Shown piece after piece: positions 34,685 to 43,318 of a stretch of 64,000 nt of DNA (positions are counted from its first letter, which is position 1; each line of letters opens with the position of its first letter). The stretch spans positions 1-64,000 of the forward strand of contig NZ_VCLB01000005.1 of NCBI RefSeq assembly GCF_005924265.1, in the 5' to 3' direction. Below the pieces are notes generated by a model, which searched no databases, was not told the origin of the DNA, and was given only the letters and a program-made list of their open reading frames with translations. The translations under genes and the position numbers were made by a program. This DNA is from Martelella lutilitoris (lineage in GTDB: Bacteria; Pseudomonadota; Alphaproteobacteria; Rhizobiales; Rhizobiaceae).

Positions 34685-35053
34685 TTGACCTTTGAGATAT
34701 TGGCGCTCGTGATGACGTTCGCCTGTTGCGTTCTCGGCATCCGCTTTATCGTCTTCGGCGGAGGCGTTCTCAGGGAGTGGGGGCTCGAGAGCACGGCTGG
34801 CGCGCTCATTGTGTTTCGTCGGATGGGCCTGATGTATCTGGGCCTCGCCCTGATGTTCTTCCTTGGCAGGACGGCCGCCACTTCGGAAATCCGCTCAGCG
34901 GTGTGCCTTGTCATGGGCGGAACGGCCCTCCTGCTGGCGGGGCTGGGCGTGTTCGAGTTTTTGGCGCGGCGTGCCGGCGCGGGCATCTTTCGTTCGGCCG
35001 TCGCGGAGGCGGTGCTTGGGGCCGCCTTTTTCTGGGTTTGGTGGGCGGGATGA
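34685..35053 (+). CDS. small integral membrane protein, DUF-type
   Basis: About 122 residues with four hydrophobic helices (FEILALVMTFACCVLGIRF, MGLMYLGLALMFFLG, AVCLVMGGTALLLAGLGVF, AVLGAAFFWVWW). A TTG start at 34685 is preferred over the upstream ATG at 34646 because aggag lies 8-9 bases before it. The function is not recognised. It precedes the oxidoreductase at 35112 by 58 bp and may be co-transcribed with it. Confidence 0.65.
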   Translation: MTFEILALVMTFACCVLGIRFIVFGGGVLREWGLESTAGALIVFRRMGLMYLGLALMFFLGRTAATSEIRSAVCLVMGGTALLLAGLGVFEFLARRAGAGIFRSAVAEAVLGAAFFWVWWAG

Positions 35054-35111
35054 TGTCGGGTTTCACGCCGCCAACTGATTTCAAGCTTGAGAAAATTGAC
35101 GAGAACCCATC

Positions 35112-36047
35112 ATGAAGCGCATCCAGTATTTCAAGTATGGCAATCCGGAAGAGCTTTCACTGGCCGATGTGGATCAGCCGAAACCCGGACGCGGCCAGAT
35201 TCTGGTCCGCGTCAAGGCCGCATCCGTCAACCCGATGGACTGGAAGATCCGGCGCGGCGAAATGAAAATGCTGTCCGGTTCGCGCTTTCCGCGCGGTCTG
35301 GGCCATGACTTTTCCGGCGTGGTCGATGCGGTCGGACCCGATGTCGAGCGATTCAAGGTGGGCGACGAGGTTTTCGGCGCCGCTTCGATCCGGCACGCCG
35401 GCGCTTTCGCGGAATATGTCGTGGCGGACGAGAAAAACATTGCGCCGAAGCCAACCAATATCACGTTCGAACAGGCGGCGACACTGACGGTTGTCGGCTC
35501 GGCAGCCTGGATCGGCCTCATCGCAAAGGCGAAACTGAGTGCGGGGCAGTCCGTTCTTGTCACCGGGTGTCTGGGAGGCGTGGGGCGTTCGGCGGTGCAG
35601 ATCGCGCGGATGCAAGGCGCAATCGTCACCGGCAGTTGTCGCGCATCCGGGCGCGCGGAGGCTCAGGCGCTGGGCGTGAGCGAGGTGATCGACTACAACG
35701 CCTTCGAGATCGGGGCCTATCGACGCCGGTTCGACGTCATTTTCGATACCGCAGGCGCGCTGTCGCTGCGCCAGTGTGGCGCAATGCTCCGGAAGGGCGG
35801 TAGGTCACTGCACATCGTCCCCACGCCCGCCAAGATGATCGGCTGCCTGTTTTCACCGCGCCATCACATTGTGATCGCCAACCCAACCCCCGAAAGCTTC
35901 GCGGGCATTTCTGAAGCGGCCGCGCAAGACAGGCTCGCCCCGGTGATCGGTCGCGTCGTGCCGCTGTCTGAAGCCATCCCCGCCATCATCGCGCTCGAAA
36001 AGACGGGCAACCCCAAGGGGAAGCTGGTGATTGCGCCCATGGCGTAG
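35112..36047 (+). CDS. NAD(P)-dependent MDR-family oxidoreductase
   Basis: A 311-residue zinc-independent quinone-oxidoreductase-type MDR protein. The N-terminal GroES-like domain contains GHDFSGVVDAVGPDVERFKVG. The nucleotide-binding motif VTGCLGGVGRSAVQIARMQG follows. The structural and catalytic zinc cysteines are absent. It probably reduces quinones or alkenals with NADPH. Its neighbours are regulators and SDRs, which fits a stress or xenobiotic module. Confidence 0.84.
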   Translation: MKRIQYFKYGNPEELSLADVDQPKPGRGQILVRVKAASVNPMDWKIRRGEMKMLSGSRFPRGLGHDFSGVVDAVGPDVERFKVGDEVFGAASIRHAGAFAEYVVADEKNIAPKPTNITFEQAATLTVVGSAAWIGLIAKAKLSAGQSVLVTGCLGGVGRSAVQIARMQGAIVTGSCRASGRAEAQALGVSEVIDYNAFEIGAYRRRFDVIFDTAGALSLRQCGAMLRKGGRSLHIVPTPAKMIGCLFSPRHHIVIANPTPESFAGISEAAAQDRLAPVIGRVVPLSEAIPAIIALEKTGNPKGKLVIAPMA

Positions 36048-36115
36048 GACTGGCGAGCAGCCACCATCCCGGTGGAAGCGCTCTATCTCTTTGTTTTGGT
36101 GAATTTTCGCCGACG

Positions 36116-36760
36116 TCAGGTGTTTCTACCTGACTGTGAAACACTCTCCTCAGGCTTATGTGAGGGACCCGCAGCGCCCTGCTGACCGGCCGCGCGGTAA
36201 CGCAGCCCGTCAACCAGAAGCGCGACCAGCCGGCGCGCGGCTGCCGGATTGCCGTCGCTTGACGGCATGCAGAGGCTCGCCACCGCGCGCAGGAGATCAT
36301 ACGGGTTTGCGTCGGGGCGTATTTCCCCGGCAGCGACGGCGGCATCGAGCAGTCTTTGCAGCGCAGGTTCGAACCGGCTGTCGAAATAGGCCGGCAGCGC
36401 TTCGAATGCCGGGTCGCCCGAATGGAGCGCGGCGGCCAGCCCGCGCTTGGCAACGATGAAGTCGACATAGCGCTGCATCCAGCGGTCGAGCGCTTCTGCG
36501 GGCGGATAGGCTTCTGCGAGAGAGGCTGCAGCGTCCGCGCAGGCGTCGACCTCACTGCGAAACACCGCTGCAATCAGGTCGGAGCGTTGCGGAAAGTTGC
36601 GGTAGATGGTCCCGACCCCGACGCCTGCCTTTTCCGCGATCTCGCGCATCGGCGCCTCGACACCCGATGTGGTGAACACGTCCCGTGCGGTGCGCACCAA
36701 TGTCTCGATATTGCGTTGCGCATCCGCGCGCACGCTCCGTTCCGACGATCTGCCAGCCAT
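36116..36760 (-). CDS. TetR-family regulator
   Basis: 214 residues. The HTH TSGVEAPMREIAEKAGVGVG and TIYRNFPQRSDLIAAVF is clear. The divergent gene is the SDR at 36888. Two operators with cggaa..ttccg arms lie between them, the first perfect. It most likely represses itself and the SDR. Confidence 0.86.
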   Translation of the reverse strand: MAGRSSERSVRADAQRNIETLVRTARDVFTTSGVEAPMREIAEKAGVGVGTIYRNFPQRSDLIAAVFRSEVDACADAAASLAEAYPPAEALDRWMQRYVDFIVAKRGLAAALHSGDPAFEALPAYFDSRFEPALQRLLDAAVAAGEIRPDANPYDLLRAVASLCMPSSDGNPAAARRLVALLVDGLRYRAAGQQGAAGPSHKPEESVSQSGRNT

Positions 36761-36795
36761 GGATTCCTGAAATTCTCCAACATACGCTTGTTAAG

Positions 36796-36810
36796 CGGAA
36801 CAATGTTCCG
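36796..36810. promoter_or_regulatory. TetR operator 1 (perfect palindrome)
   Basis: cggaacaatgttccg has 7-bp inverted arms and a 1-bp centre, between the divergent TetR and SDR genes. A similar site follows at 36819, centre-to-centre 23 bp. A tatata segment between them could be a -10 element. Confidence 0.7.
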
Positions 36811-36818
36811 TATATAGA

Positions 36819-36833
36819 CGGAAGACTGTTCCG
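36819..36833. promoter_or_regulatory. TetR operator 2 (imperfect palindrome)
   Basis: cggaagactgttccg matches operator 1 at all but two positions, with one mismatch between arms. Two sites suggest cooperative binding of two dimers. Confidence 0.62.
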
Positions 36834-36887
36834 TTTAATACGCCGCCGGGCGTCAAAAAGCCAGCGAAGAAACAAGGAGACGTCTTC

Positions 36888-37634
36888 ATGTCGGATGAAC
36901 GCATTGCTCTCGTCACGGGAGCCACGCAAGGCATCGGCCTTCAAATTGCGAAGGACCTGGTTGCAAAAGGGCTGACGGTGATCGTCGGGGCGCGCGACCT
37001 TGAAAAGGGCGAGAAGGCGGCGCAGGACATCGGGGCGGGCGCCCACGCCATCCAGCTCGATGTCACGGATGAAGCATCGATCGCCCGGGCGGCTGCTCTC
37101 ATCCGCACCCGGTTCGGCCGTCTGGACATCCTGATGAACAATGCCGGGATCTCACGGGCGAAGCCGAACCAGGACTTTGCGGAGGCCGTCAGGACCAACC
37201 TGCTGACCGACGCGCCGCTTGCCGATATCCGGACGGTGTTCGAGACCAATGTGTTCGGCGTCATCGCGGTAACACAGGCCATGCTTCCGCTTCTGCGCGA
37301 AGCGCCTGCGGGCCGCATCGTCATCACCGGAAGCTCCGGCGCATCGCTGACGCTCAACTCCGACTCCGCCAATGATCATCGGCGGATGTTCGGCAATTAC
37401 TCCGTGTCAAAGGCGGCGGCGCACGCCGTGATGCTGGCCTTCGCGCTGGCGCTCGAAGGCACAAACATCAAGGTCAACGCCGCATGCCCCGGCTTTACGT
37501 CGACCGCGCTCAACAACTTCAACGGCACGCGCAGCGTGGAAGAGGGCGCGCGCGAGCCGGTGCGGCTTGCCCTGATCGGCGATGACGGCCCCACCGGAAC
37601 CTTCTCCGATGAAAACGGAACCGTGCCTTGGTGA
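36888..37634 (+). CDS. short-chain dehydrogenase/reductase (TetR-controlled)
   Basis: A 248-residue SDR of the carbonyl-reductase-like group: TGATQGIGLQ, NNAGISRAK, ITGSSGAS, the active-site YSVSK, and the ending PTGTFSDENGTVPW. The last is typical of a subgroup annotated as NADPH-dependent SDR near TetR regulators. It has an aaggaga leader. It probably reduces carbonyl xenobiotics. Confidence 0.85.
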   Translation: MSDERIALVTGATQGIGLQIAKDLVAKGLTVIVGARDLEKGEKAAQDIGAGAHAIQLDVTDEASIARAAALIRTRFGRLDILMNNAGISRAKPNQDFAEAVRTNLLTDAPLADIRTVFETNVFGVIAVTQAMLPLLREAPAGRIVITGSSGASLTLNSDSANDHRRMFGNYSVSKAAAHAVMLAFALALEGTNIKVNAACPGFTSTALNNFNGTRSVEEGAREPVRLALIGDDGPTGTFSDENGTVPW

Positions 37635-37703
37635 AGTCGCGCGGAAGGACGGGTTGCCCTGAGAGCGACAAGCCGTAACGAAAGCCAGTTTGAAGGATAT
37701 GAA

Positions 37704-38582
37704 ATGCGCATTTTTCTGACCGGCGCGACCGGTTTCATCGGTTCGGCGATCGTGCCCAACCTGCTCGACGACGGACACCAGGTTCTTGGACTGGCGCGGT
37801 CGGAACCGTCAGCTGATGCCTTGCGACAAGCCGGCTGCGACGTCCTGCGGGGCGATCTGCGTGATCTGGAGAGCCTGTGCCTTGGTGCGGAGCAGGCCGA
37901 CGTCGTCATCCATACGGCCTTCGATCATGATTTCTCCCGCATGGCGGAAAACTGCGAGATGGACCGCGTCGCGATCGAGGCGATGGGCAGCGCCCTTGCC
38001 GGATCGAACAAGAGGTTCATCGTCACCTCGGGCCTGCCGCCCCTCATGGGCCAGGTTGCGACGGAGACCGATATCCTGCCGGCCGGCGCTCACGGCATGC
38101 CGCGCGTATCGGAGCAGGCGGCCATGGCGCTGATCGACAGCGGCGTCAGCGTGTCGGTCATCAGGATGCCGCAGGTCCACGATCGGAACCGGCAGGGATT
38201 CGCCTTCTACCTGATGGATCATGCGCGCAATCACGGTGTCTCGGCCTATGTCGGCGACGGACAAAACCGCTGGCCGGCGGTTCACCGCCTCGACGCCGCC
38301 CGGCTTTACAGCCTCGTCCTCAAGAATGGCGTGAGCGGCGAGCGTTACCATGCCGTGAGCGAAGAAGGCGTGACAGTCCGCGACGTCGCCGAAGCGATCG
38401 GCAAACGGCTGGAAGTGCCGGTGAGGTCGCTTTCGGAAGAAGACTCGGCATCCCACTTCGGCTGGCTCGACCGGATCGCGCGCATGGATGTCCCGGCATC
38501 CAGTGTCCTGACGAGGCAAAAGCTGCAATGGCAACCCCTGCAGAAGGCCGGACTCATCCAGGATATTCTGGACTCGGTCTGA
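37704..38582 (+). CDS. extended-SDR NAD(P)-binding epimerase-like protein
   Basis: 292 residues. The cofactor motif is LTGATGFIGSAIV at the N-terminus. The middle contains VIHTAFDHDF and AVHRLDAARLYSLVL. It belongs to the NAD-dependent epimerase/dehydratase group. It lies 69 bp after the SDR, with an aaggat leader, and precedes the two-component genes. Substrate is not evident. Confidence 0.8.
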   Translation: MRIFLTGATGFIGSAIVPNLLDDGHQVLGLARSEPSADALRQAGCDVLRGDLRDLESLCLGAEQADVVIHTAFDHDFSRMAENCEMDRVAIEAMGSALAGSNKRFIVTSGLPPLMGQVATETDILPAGAHGMPRVSEQAAMALIDSGVSVSVIRMPQVHDRNRQGFAFYLMDHARNHGVSAYVGDGQNRWPAVHRLDAARLYSLVLKNGVSGERYHAVSEEGVTVRDVAEAIGKRLEVPVRSLSEEDSASHFGWLDRIARMDVPASSVLTRQKLQWQPLQKAGLIQDILDSV

Positions 38583-38600
38583 ACGAAGGTCTTCGTATCC

Positions 38601-38618
38601 CCGTAATGCTGCTGCAAT
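38601..38618 (+). promoter_or_regulatory. candidate OmpR-type operator upstream of the response regulator
   Basis: The pattern ccgtaatg-N5-gcaat, with half-sites gtaat/gcaat spaced 11 bp, lies 40 bp before the response regulator start. The same pattern recurs at 40744, upstream of the crotonase-fold hydrolase. A direct repeat of one helical turn suits OmpR-family regulators; this suggests autoregulation. Confidence 0.45.
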
Positions 38619-38657
38619 CTCGGCCCGTAAGATTGCCGCATGGAACACGGAGAAGCG

Positions 38658-39329
38658 ATGAAACTCCTGCTGATTGAAGATGAAAGGGAGTTGGCGAATG
38701 CGCTGTCGGCGGCGCTGGGCAAGCACGGCATTGTCATCGACCATGCCGTTTATCTCGCGGATGCATTCGAGCTCACGCTTCAAAACACATACGACGCCAT
38801 TCTTTTGGACCGGCGCTTGCCGGATGGCGAGGGCCTGACATTCATTCCGAAGCTGAGGCGGGCCGGGGTTGATACGCCCGTCATCGTGCTGACGGCCAGA
38901 AACGAACCGATGGAGCGCGTCGAGGGACTTGACCTTGGCGCGGACGATTACCTCGGAAAGCCGTTTCTCATCGAGGAACTGATGGCGCGGGTGCGCGCCT
39001 TGCTCAGGCGGCCGCCGACCCTGGAGGAACAGACTATCCGGGTGGGGCGATTGCACATCGACCCGCTGCATCTTCATGTCATGGCTGGCACCGTGCCGCT
39101 CGATCTTCCCCGGCGTGAACTTCTGGTCCTTCAGGCGCTCGCCAGGCGGAAGGGAAAGACCGTTCTTCGCTCGACGCTCGAGGAGGCGGTCTACAATTAC
39201 GAAGAGGAAATACAATCCAACGCTCTTGATGCCCATATTTCGAGGCTGCGAAAGCGGCTGGCGGACGCCGATGCCGGGGTAACGATCCACAATATCCGGG
39301 GCGTCGGCTATCTTCTGAGGGAAGAATGA
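38658..39329 (+). CDS. OmpR-family response regulator
   Basis: 223 residues. The receiver domain has the phosphorylation Asp51 (ILLDRRLPDG), the Thr in IVLTARNE and the Lys in YLGKPF. The winged-helix output domain runs from about 130 to the end (SNALDAHISRLRKRL, IRGVGYLLREE). ATG at 38658 follows cacggagaagcg; an in-frame ATG at 38640 is a weaker option. It overlaps the histidine kinase by four bases. Confidence 0.88.
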   Translation: MKLLLIEDERELANALSAALGKHGIVIDHAVYLADAFELTLQNTYDAILLDRRLPDGEGLTFIPKLRRAGVDTPVIVLTARNEPMERVEGLDLGADDYLGKPFLIEELMARVRALLRRPPTLEEQTIRVGRLHIDPLHLHVMAGTVPLDLPRRELLVLQALARRKGKTVLRSTLEEAVYNYEEEIQSNALDAHISRLRKRLADADAGVTIHNIRGVGYLLREE

Positions 39330-40666
39330 TGCGCGCCGGACGCCAATCCAGCCCCTCGCTCCGTTGGCGGTTGAGCTGGCAGCTCAGCCTCGTGATCACG
39401 GCCGTCATTGCCGTCGTCATCGTCGGGCTTTCCGTCTATGCCACGATGGTGCTTTCGCCGAATATCGCCATGGAGCATGCGGTCAAGTCCGCCGTGGCGG
39501 AGGCGATTGAGCGCGACCGTGAAGGCGATCTCGCGCTGAAAGATACGCCGACCCTTCGTTCATTGATCGCGCGCAACGACGGGCTCTGGTTCGTGGTCGC
39601 CACAACTGACGGCGATTCCGTCTCCCATGGAGCCGTCCCCGCAAACTATGCCGCCATCGCGCCGCTCGTGAGCCTGTTTCATTCGGCCGATATTCGCGGG
39701 GCGAGCGGCGTGCCCGAAATCGCGTCGATCGAGGACGTCGAGACGCCGATCGGCGACGTCAGGATCCTGTTTGGCGGTGCCGCCGGCAAAGGCTGGCCTG
39801 TTCTTGCGATCCTCGCGGAGGCCTATCCGATCTACCTGTCGCTGCTCGCAATCGCGCTGCCGGCCATCTTTCTTGCGGTGCCGCGCATCGTCGGGCGCGC
39901 GATCGCGCGCGTCAGCGACGTCGCTGACATGGCATCGCAGATCGAGCTCAAGCAGCGTGGGGACCGGCTTCCGGTCGCCGGTATTCCCAAGGAGGTTGCG
40001 CCTCTCGTCGTAGCGTTCAACGGCGCGCTCGACCGTATCGAGAAGGAGTTCCAGAAACGTCAGCGTTTTTTGGTCGACGCGGCGCATGAACTCAGGACGC
40101 CGATCGCGATCATGCAGACGCGCATCGAGGGCCTGTCCGAAGGCCCGGAACGCACACGATTGCTGGATGATGTCGCGCGCCTGGCGGATATGGCGGAGCA
40201 ACTTCTCGATTTCGAACGCGGCGGTCAGACGATCGATCTCGCCGAAACGGTGGATCTCGTCGATATCGCGCGCATAGCGGTGGCGGATCTCGCGCCGCTC
40301 GCCATCGCGGCGGGTTACGAGATTTCGTTTCATGGCGACGCAATGTGCGTCGAGCGCAAAGGCGACGGCGCCGCCCTGCGCCGCGTGATCGGCAATCTCA
40401 TCCGCAACGCCATCGAGCACGGCGGCGGCCATGGGGCCATCACGGTTTCAGCATTGGCGGACGGCGAAATCAGCGTGAGCGATGAAGGCCCCGGCATAGC
40501 GGCGGATCATCAGGACCTGGTGTTCGAGCCTTTCTATCGCGTGGTTCCGAACGGCCGGGGAGCAGGCCTTGGACTGAGCCTGGTAAAGCAGATCGTCGAA
40601 AGTCATGGCGGGCATGTCAGTATCGAAAGCAGCTCCAGCGGCACCAGGGTAACAATGCGGCTTTAG
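39326..40666 (+). CDS. sensor histidine kinase
   Basis: 446 residues. Two membrane helices (about 15-40 and 165-185) bracket a periplasmic sensor region of ~120 residues. A HAMP-like segment follows. The H-box is AAHELRTPIA with His254, then N-box IGNLIRNAIEHG, G1 SDEGPGIA and G2 GAGLGLSLVKQ. ATG overlaps the response regulator stop (ATGA). It is the cognate sensor; the stimulus is unknown. Confidence 0.88.
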   Translation: MMRAGRQSSPSLRWRLSWQLSLVITAVIAVVIVGLSVYATMVLSPNIAMEHAVKSAVAEAIERDREGDLALKDTPTLRSLIARNDGLWFVVATTDGDSVSHGAVPANYAAIAPLVSLFHSADIRGASGVPEIASIEDVETPIGDVRILFGGAAGKGWPVLAILAEAYPIYLSLLAIALPAIFLAVPRIVGRAIARVSDVADMASQIELKQRGDRLPVAGIPKEVAPLVVAFNGALDRIEKEFQKRQRFLVDAAHELRTPIAIMQTRIEGLSEGPERTRLLDDVARLADMAEQLLDFERGGQTIDLAETVDLVDIARIAVADLAPLAIAAGYEISFHGDAMCVERKGDGAALRRVIGNLIRNAIEHGGGHGAITVSALADGEISVSDEGPGIAADHQDLVFEPFYRVVPNGRGAGLGLSLVKQIVESHGGHVSIESSSSGTRVTMRL

Positions 40667-40743
40667 GCTTTAAGAGCGGTCCTCAGGCCGCGAAAAGAGA
40701 ATATTTTGCTGACAGGGGCTTCCGTCGGCATCCATGGCGCTGC

Positions 40744-40761
40744 CCGTAATGTCCCCGCAAT
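40744..40761 (+). promoter_or_regulatory. candidate OmpR-type operator upstream of the hydrolase
   Basis: A second occurrence of ccgtaatg-N5-gcaat in the 280-bp gap between the histidine kinase and the crotonase-fold hydrolase. The site lies about 190 bp from the next start, so a long leader would be needed. Confidence 0.4.
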
Positions 40762-40947
40762 TCTTCCGTTCCATCTTTGCGCGCGAACCATCGCCGCAGT
40801 CCGCGGCGGCATTGAAACGAGAGCTGATTTCATGAGAACCGACAATCGCACATCACGGGCAAGAGGCCGGGCGACTTCGCGGCCGACCGCGTTCCTCGCC
40901 CCCACCTCGATCGCAGCGTCCGCCACCCATTCCCGGGGGCAGTGCTC

Positions 40948-41796
40948 ATGACCTGGGATCCGAGCGCGGAATGGCCGGGTTATGCCGCACCAACATCCTT
41001 CGATGACTATGCGAAGCGCTACGAGCGCTTCTTCAGGATGCGGCGCGAAGGCGGCATCATCGAGCTGCGCATGCACACCGACGACGGCCCCTACAGACAT
41101 ACCCACGCCGCCCACAACGCATGGGCCCGCGTCTGGCAGGATGTCGGCAACGATCCCGAGAACCAGGTGCTGATCCTGACCGGCACGGGCGACAAATGGA
41201 TGATGGGCGATCCGAAAGGGCTCAACCCGAAACCGGCGTCGGATCTGGACCCGGACCACATCTACCAGCGGATGATGGACGGGTGGAAGCATATCGAAAG
41301 CTTCATCTACAGCATCGACATGCCCACCATCGCAGCCGTCAACGGTCCCGGCGTCCACACGGAATTCGCGCTTTTGTCCGACGTCACTTTTTCAGCGCCG
41401 GACGCGGATTTCATGGATCCCCACTTCTGGTTGGGAAGCCCTCCGGGCGACGGGCAGGGCATGGCGCTGCAAGCCCTGATGGGTCCAAAGCGCGCCGCCT
41501 ATTATATCTATGCGGCCAAATCCATTCCGGCGCCAATGGCCCTCGAATACGGACTCGTCAACGAGATCTTTCCGCGGGACGCGCTTCTCGACAGGGCCTG
41601 GGACCTCGCCCGCTACATGATGAAACGGCCGCGCTACACGCGCTGGGCGACCCACAACATCCTGTCGCGACATTGGAAGAAGGCGATCTCCGAAGATTTC
41701 GGCTTCCACATGGCGCATCAGATGCTGGCAAATGTGGCGAGCAAATCGGTTGTCCCGGATCCGGCGTTGCTGGCCGATCCCCGCAACCCCTTTTGA
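40948..41796 (+). CDS. crotonase-fold beta-diketone hydrolase (6-oxocamphor-hydrolase-like)
   Basis: A 282-residue crotonase-fold protein. Its closest recognisable pattern is 6-oxocamphor hydrolase, a retro-Claisen C-C hydrolase. Residues corresponding to the active site of that enzyme are present: His56 (HAAHNAW), His137 (GPGVHTE), His159 (DPHFWLG) and Asp168 (PPGDG). Enoyl-CoA hydratase glutamates are absent. ATG at 40948 or GTG at 40942 may be the start. The substrate could be a cyclic beta-diketone. It may be controlled by the adjacent two-component system. Confidence 0.72.
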   Translation: MTWDPSAEWPGYAAPTSFDDYAKRYERFFRMRREGGIIELRMHTDDGPYRHTHAAHNAWARVWQDVGNDPENQVLILTGTGDKWMMGDPKGLNPKPASDLDPDHIYQRMMDGWKHIESFIYSIDMPTIAAVNGPGVHTEFALLSDVTFSAPDADFMDPHFWLGSPPGDGQGMALQALMGPKRAAYYIYAAKSIPAPMALEYGLVNEIFPRDALLDRAWDLARYMMKRPRYTRWATHNILSRHWKKAISEDFGFHMAHQMLANVASKSVVPDPALLADPRNPF

Positions 41797-41879
41797 CCAG
41801 ACATTGGGGTTGTCCTGCCGAGCAGCCGAAGCCGCCCGCTTTGATTGCCCGGCAGGGCGCATCCTTTCCCGGAGTGAGC

Positions 41880-42083
41880 ATGATTGACGATCACGAAGAT
41901 CCCATCGCCGTGCAAAGACGCGGACAATTCCCATTAACACGCCGCGCACTGCTCGCTGCCTCGGTAGCGACAATTGCCGCCGCCCCGGTCTCGAAAGCCT
42001 TTGACGGCAGCGTGCAACCCGTGACGGGGCCGATCAACTCCGAATGCGCTTACGCCTATGCCTATGTCTACGTCCTGGGGTAG
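41880..42083 (+). CDS. short Tat-signal-bearing ORF, perhaps a truncated exported protein
   Basis: 67 residues from ATG at 41880, preceded by cccggagtg. It carries a twin-arginine-like signal (LTRRALLAASVATIAAAPVS) and then only ~25 residues ending in an Ala/Tyr-rich tail (YAYAYVYVLG). The length is too short for a Tat substrate, so truncation by rearrangement next to the following repeat is likely. Possibly not expressed. Confidence 0.4.
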   Translation: MIDDHEDPIAVQRRGQFPLTRRALLAASVATIAAAPVSKAFDGSVQPVTGPINSECAYAYAYVYVLG

Positions 42084-42517
42084 GCCGGCATGAGCATTAT
42101 CGGTCCTTGCCGATCCCAACCGCGTGCTACGGCGCGGGATATCGAATCGAATGCAATTCTTCCGATCGCGGACGGCGACATGCGTCACGCCAACCAGCCT
42201 CTCGACAAAGCAGCCGCAGCCGGCATCAGAGCGCATCGACCTGGGTCGGTTGCTCATGGACGACATCCACAAACTCCATACGGCTCGCGCCTGTGGAATG
42301 CCTCTTCACGCCGGCGTCGAGCCTCCGCCTCCCGGTGGTGGCGTTCCCGCTCGTCGGATTCCAACTTCGCCCAACACCCACGTTCCAGCGCTGGAATGTG
42401 GAGGCGATCACAGGTTCTTCTTCGACGCCGTATCCGTAAAGCCATACTCTGCAGCAACTTTGGTCATGGGCTTGGACCAAGCCTGCTCGTAAAGCTCTTC
42501 CCGAGAATCTGTCTTCA
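42084..42517. other. non-coding stretch before repeat copy C
   Basis: About 430 bp containing only overlapping short frames in several directions with no family resemblance. It is probably degraded mobile-element DNA at the end of the accessory region. Confidence 0.4.
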
Positions 42518-42745
42518 CCTCTCAACCTTTGTCGTCAGTGCAATGTGCTCGATATCGGCCCGCCGATTCATGACCAAGGTGGGCGTTTTTTTGCAGTTTT
42601 GACGGTGCTTTATCGACGCATCAGATTTGACCTTCTTGGTCGATGCCTCACCGCAAAGCGGGCGATAGAGGCCGAAAGTTCACAGCATTTTTTCAGCTAG
42701 GTTGGCTCCTCAAAAATCAACAAAATCAGAATACTAGAGCGTGAG
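42518..42745 (+). repeat. intergenic repeat, copy C
   Basis: It starts with cctctcaacctttgtcgtc and tgcaatgtgctcg, nearly identical to 10211-10243 of copy B. It continues with gttttgacggtgctttatcg, gttcacagcattttttc and an AT-rich end with ctagagcgtgag. It is shorter than copy B in the middle. It ends just before the core gene mscL, marking the right border of the accessory region. Confidence 0.62.
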
Positions 42746-42768
42746 TGAGGGCGGCTTCGTTTCCGCCT

Positions 42769-43224
42769 CTACTGCCTGTTCTTCAACGCATCGCGGATTT
42801 CGAGCAGCACGTCCAGTTCGTTCGGGCCGGGCGGCGGGGCAGCGGCGGCTGCGGCCTCTTCCTGCTTTTTCGCCTTGCGTTCGGCTGCGGCGCGGACCCG
42901 GTTGATGGTTTTCACCAGCATGAAGACGACGAAGGCGATGATCAGGAAGTTGATCACAGAGGTGATGAAGGCGCCGTAAGCGAAGATCGCGGCGCTGGAA
43001 TCGCGCGCGTCGGCAAGACTTGCGCCCTCGGGCACCGTGCCGTTCATCACGAAATACATGTCGGAAAAGTCGATGCCGCCGACAATCAGCCCGATGATCG
43101 GATCGATGATATCGGCCACCAGCGAGCGGACGATGGCGGTGAACGCCGCGCCGACGATGATGCCGACGGCCATGTCCACCACATTGCCTCTGGCAATGAA
43201 ATCCCTGAATTCCTTGAGCATCAT
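42769..43224 (-). CDS. mscL: large-conductance mechanosensitive channel
   Basis: About 150 residues: [20 protein letters not shown] begins the amphipathic N-terminus and first membrane helix. [21 protein letters not shown] is TM1-loop, and [18 protein letters not shown] is TM2. The Ala-rich cytoplasmic tail ends in a helix ([13 protein letters not shown]). The second of two Met codons (43221) suits the ribosome binding site spacing better. The channel releases solutes upon hypo-osmotic shock. Confidence 0.92.
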   Translation of the reverse strand: MMLKEFRDFIARGNVVDMAVGIIVGAAFTAIVRSLVADIIDPIIGLIVGGIDFSDMYFVMNGTVPEGASLADARDSSAAIFAYGAFITSVINFLIIAFVVFMLVKTINRVRAAAERKAKKQEEAAAAAAPPPGPNELDVLLEIRDALKNRQ

Positions 43225-43318
43225 CTCTCCGTCCTTATCTGTTGCGACAGGACAAGGTTAGGCGATTGCGGCGGAAGGTTCCATGCTGTGGGGGTTGAAA
43301 AGCGCGGCGGCGGGCAGC

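Noticed and set aside
42090-42602. 170-codon plus-strand open frame
   Set aside because: It runs into repeat copy C, has Arg/Ser-rich composition and no recognisable motif.
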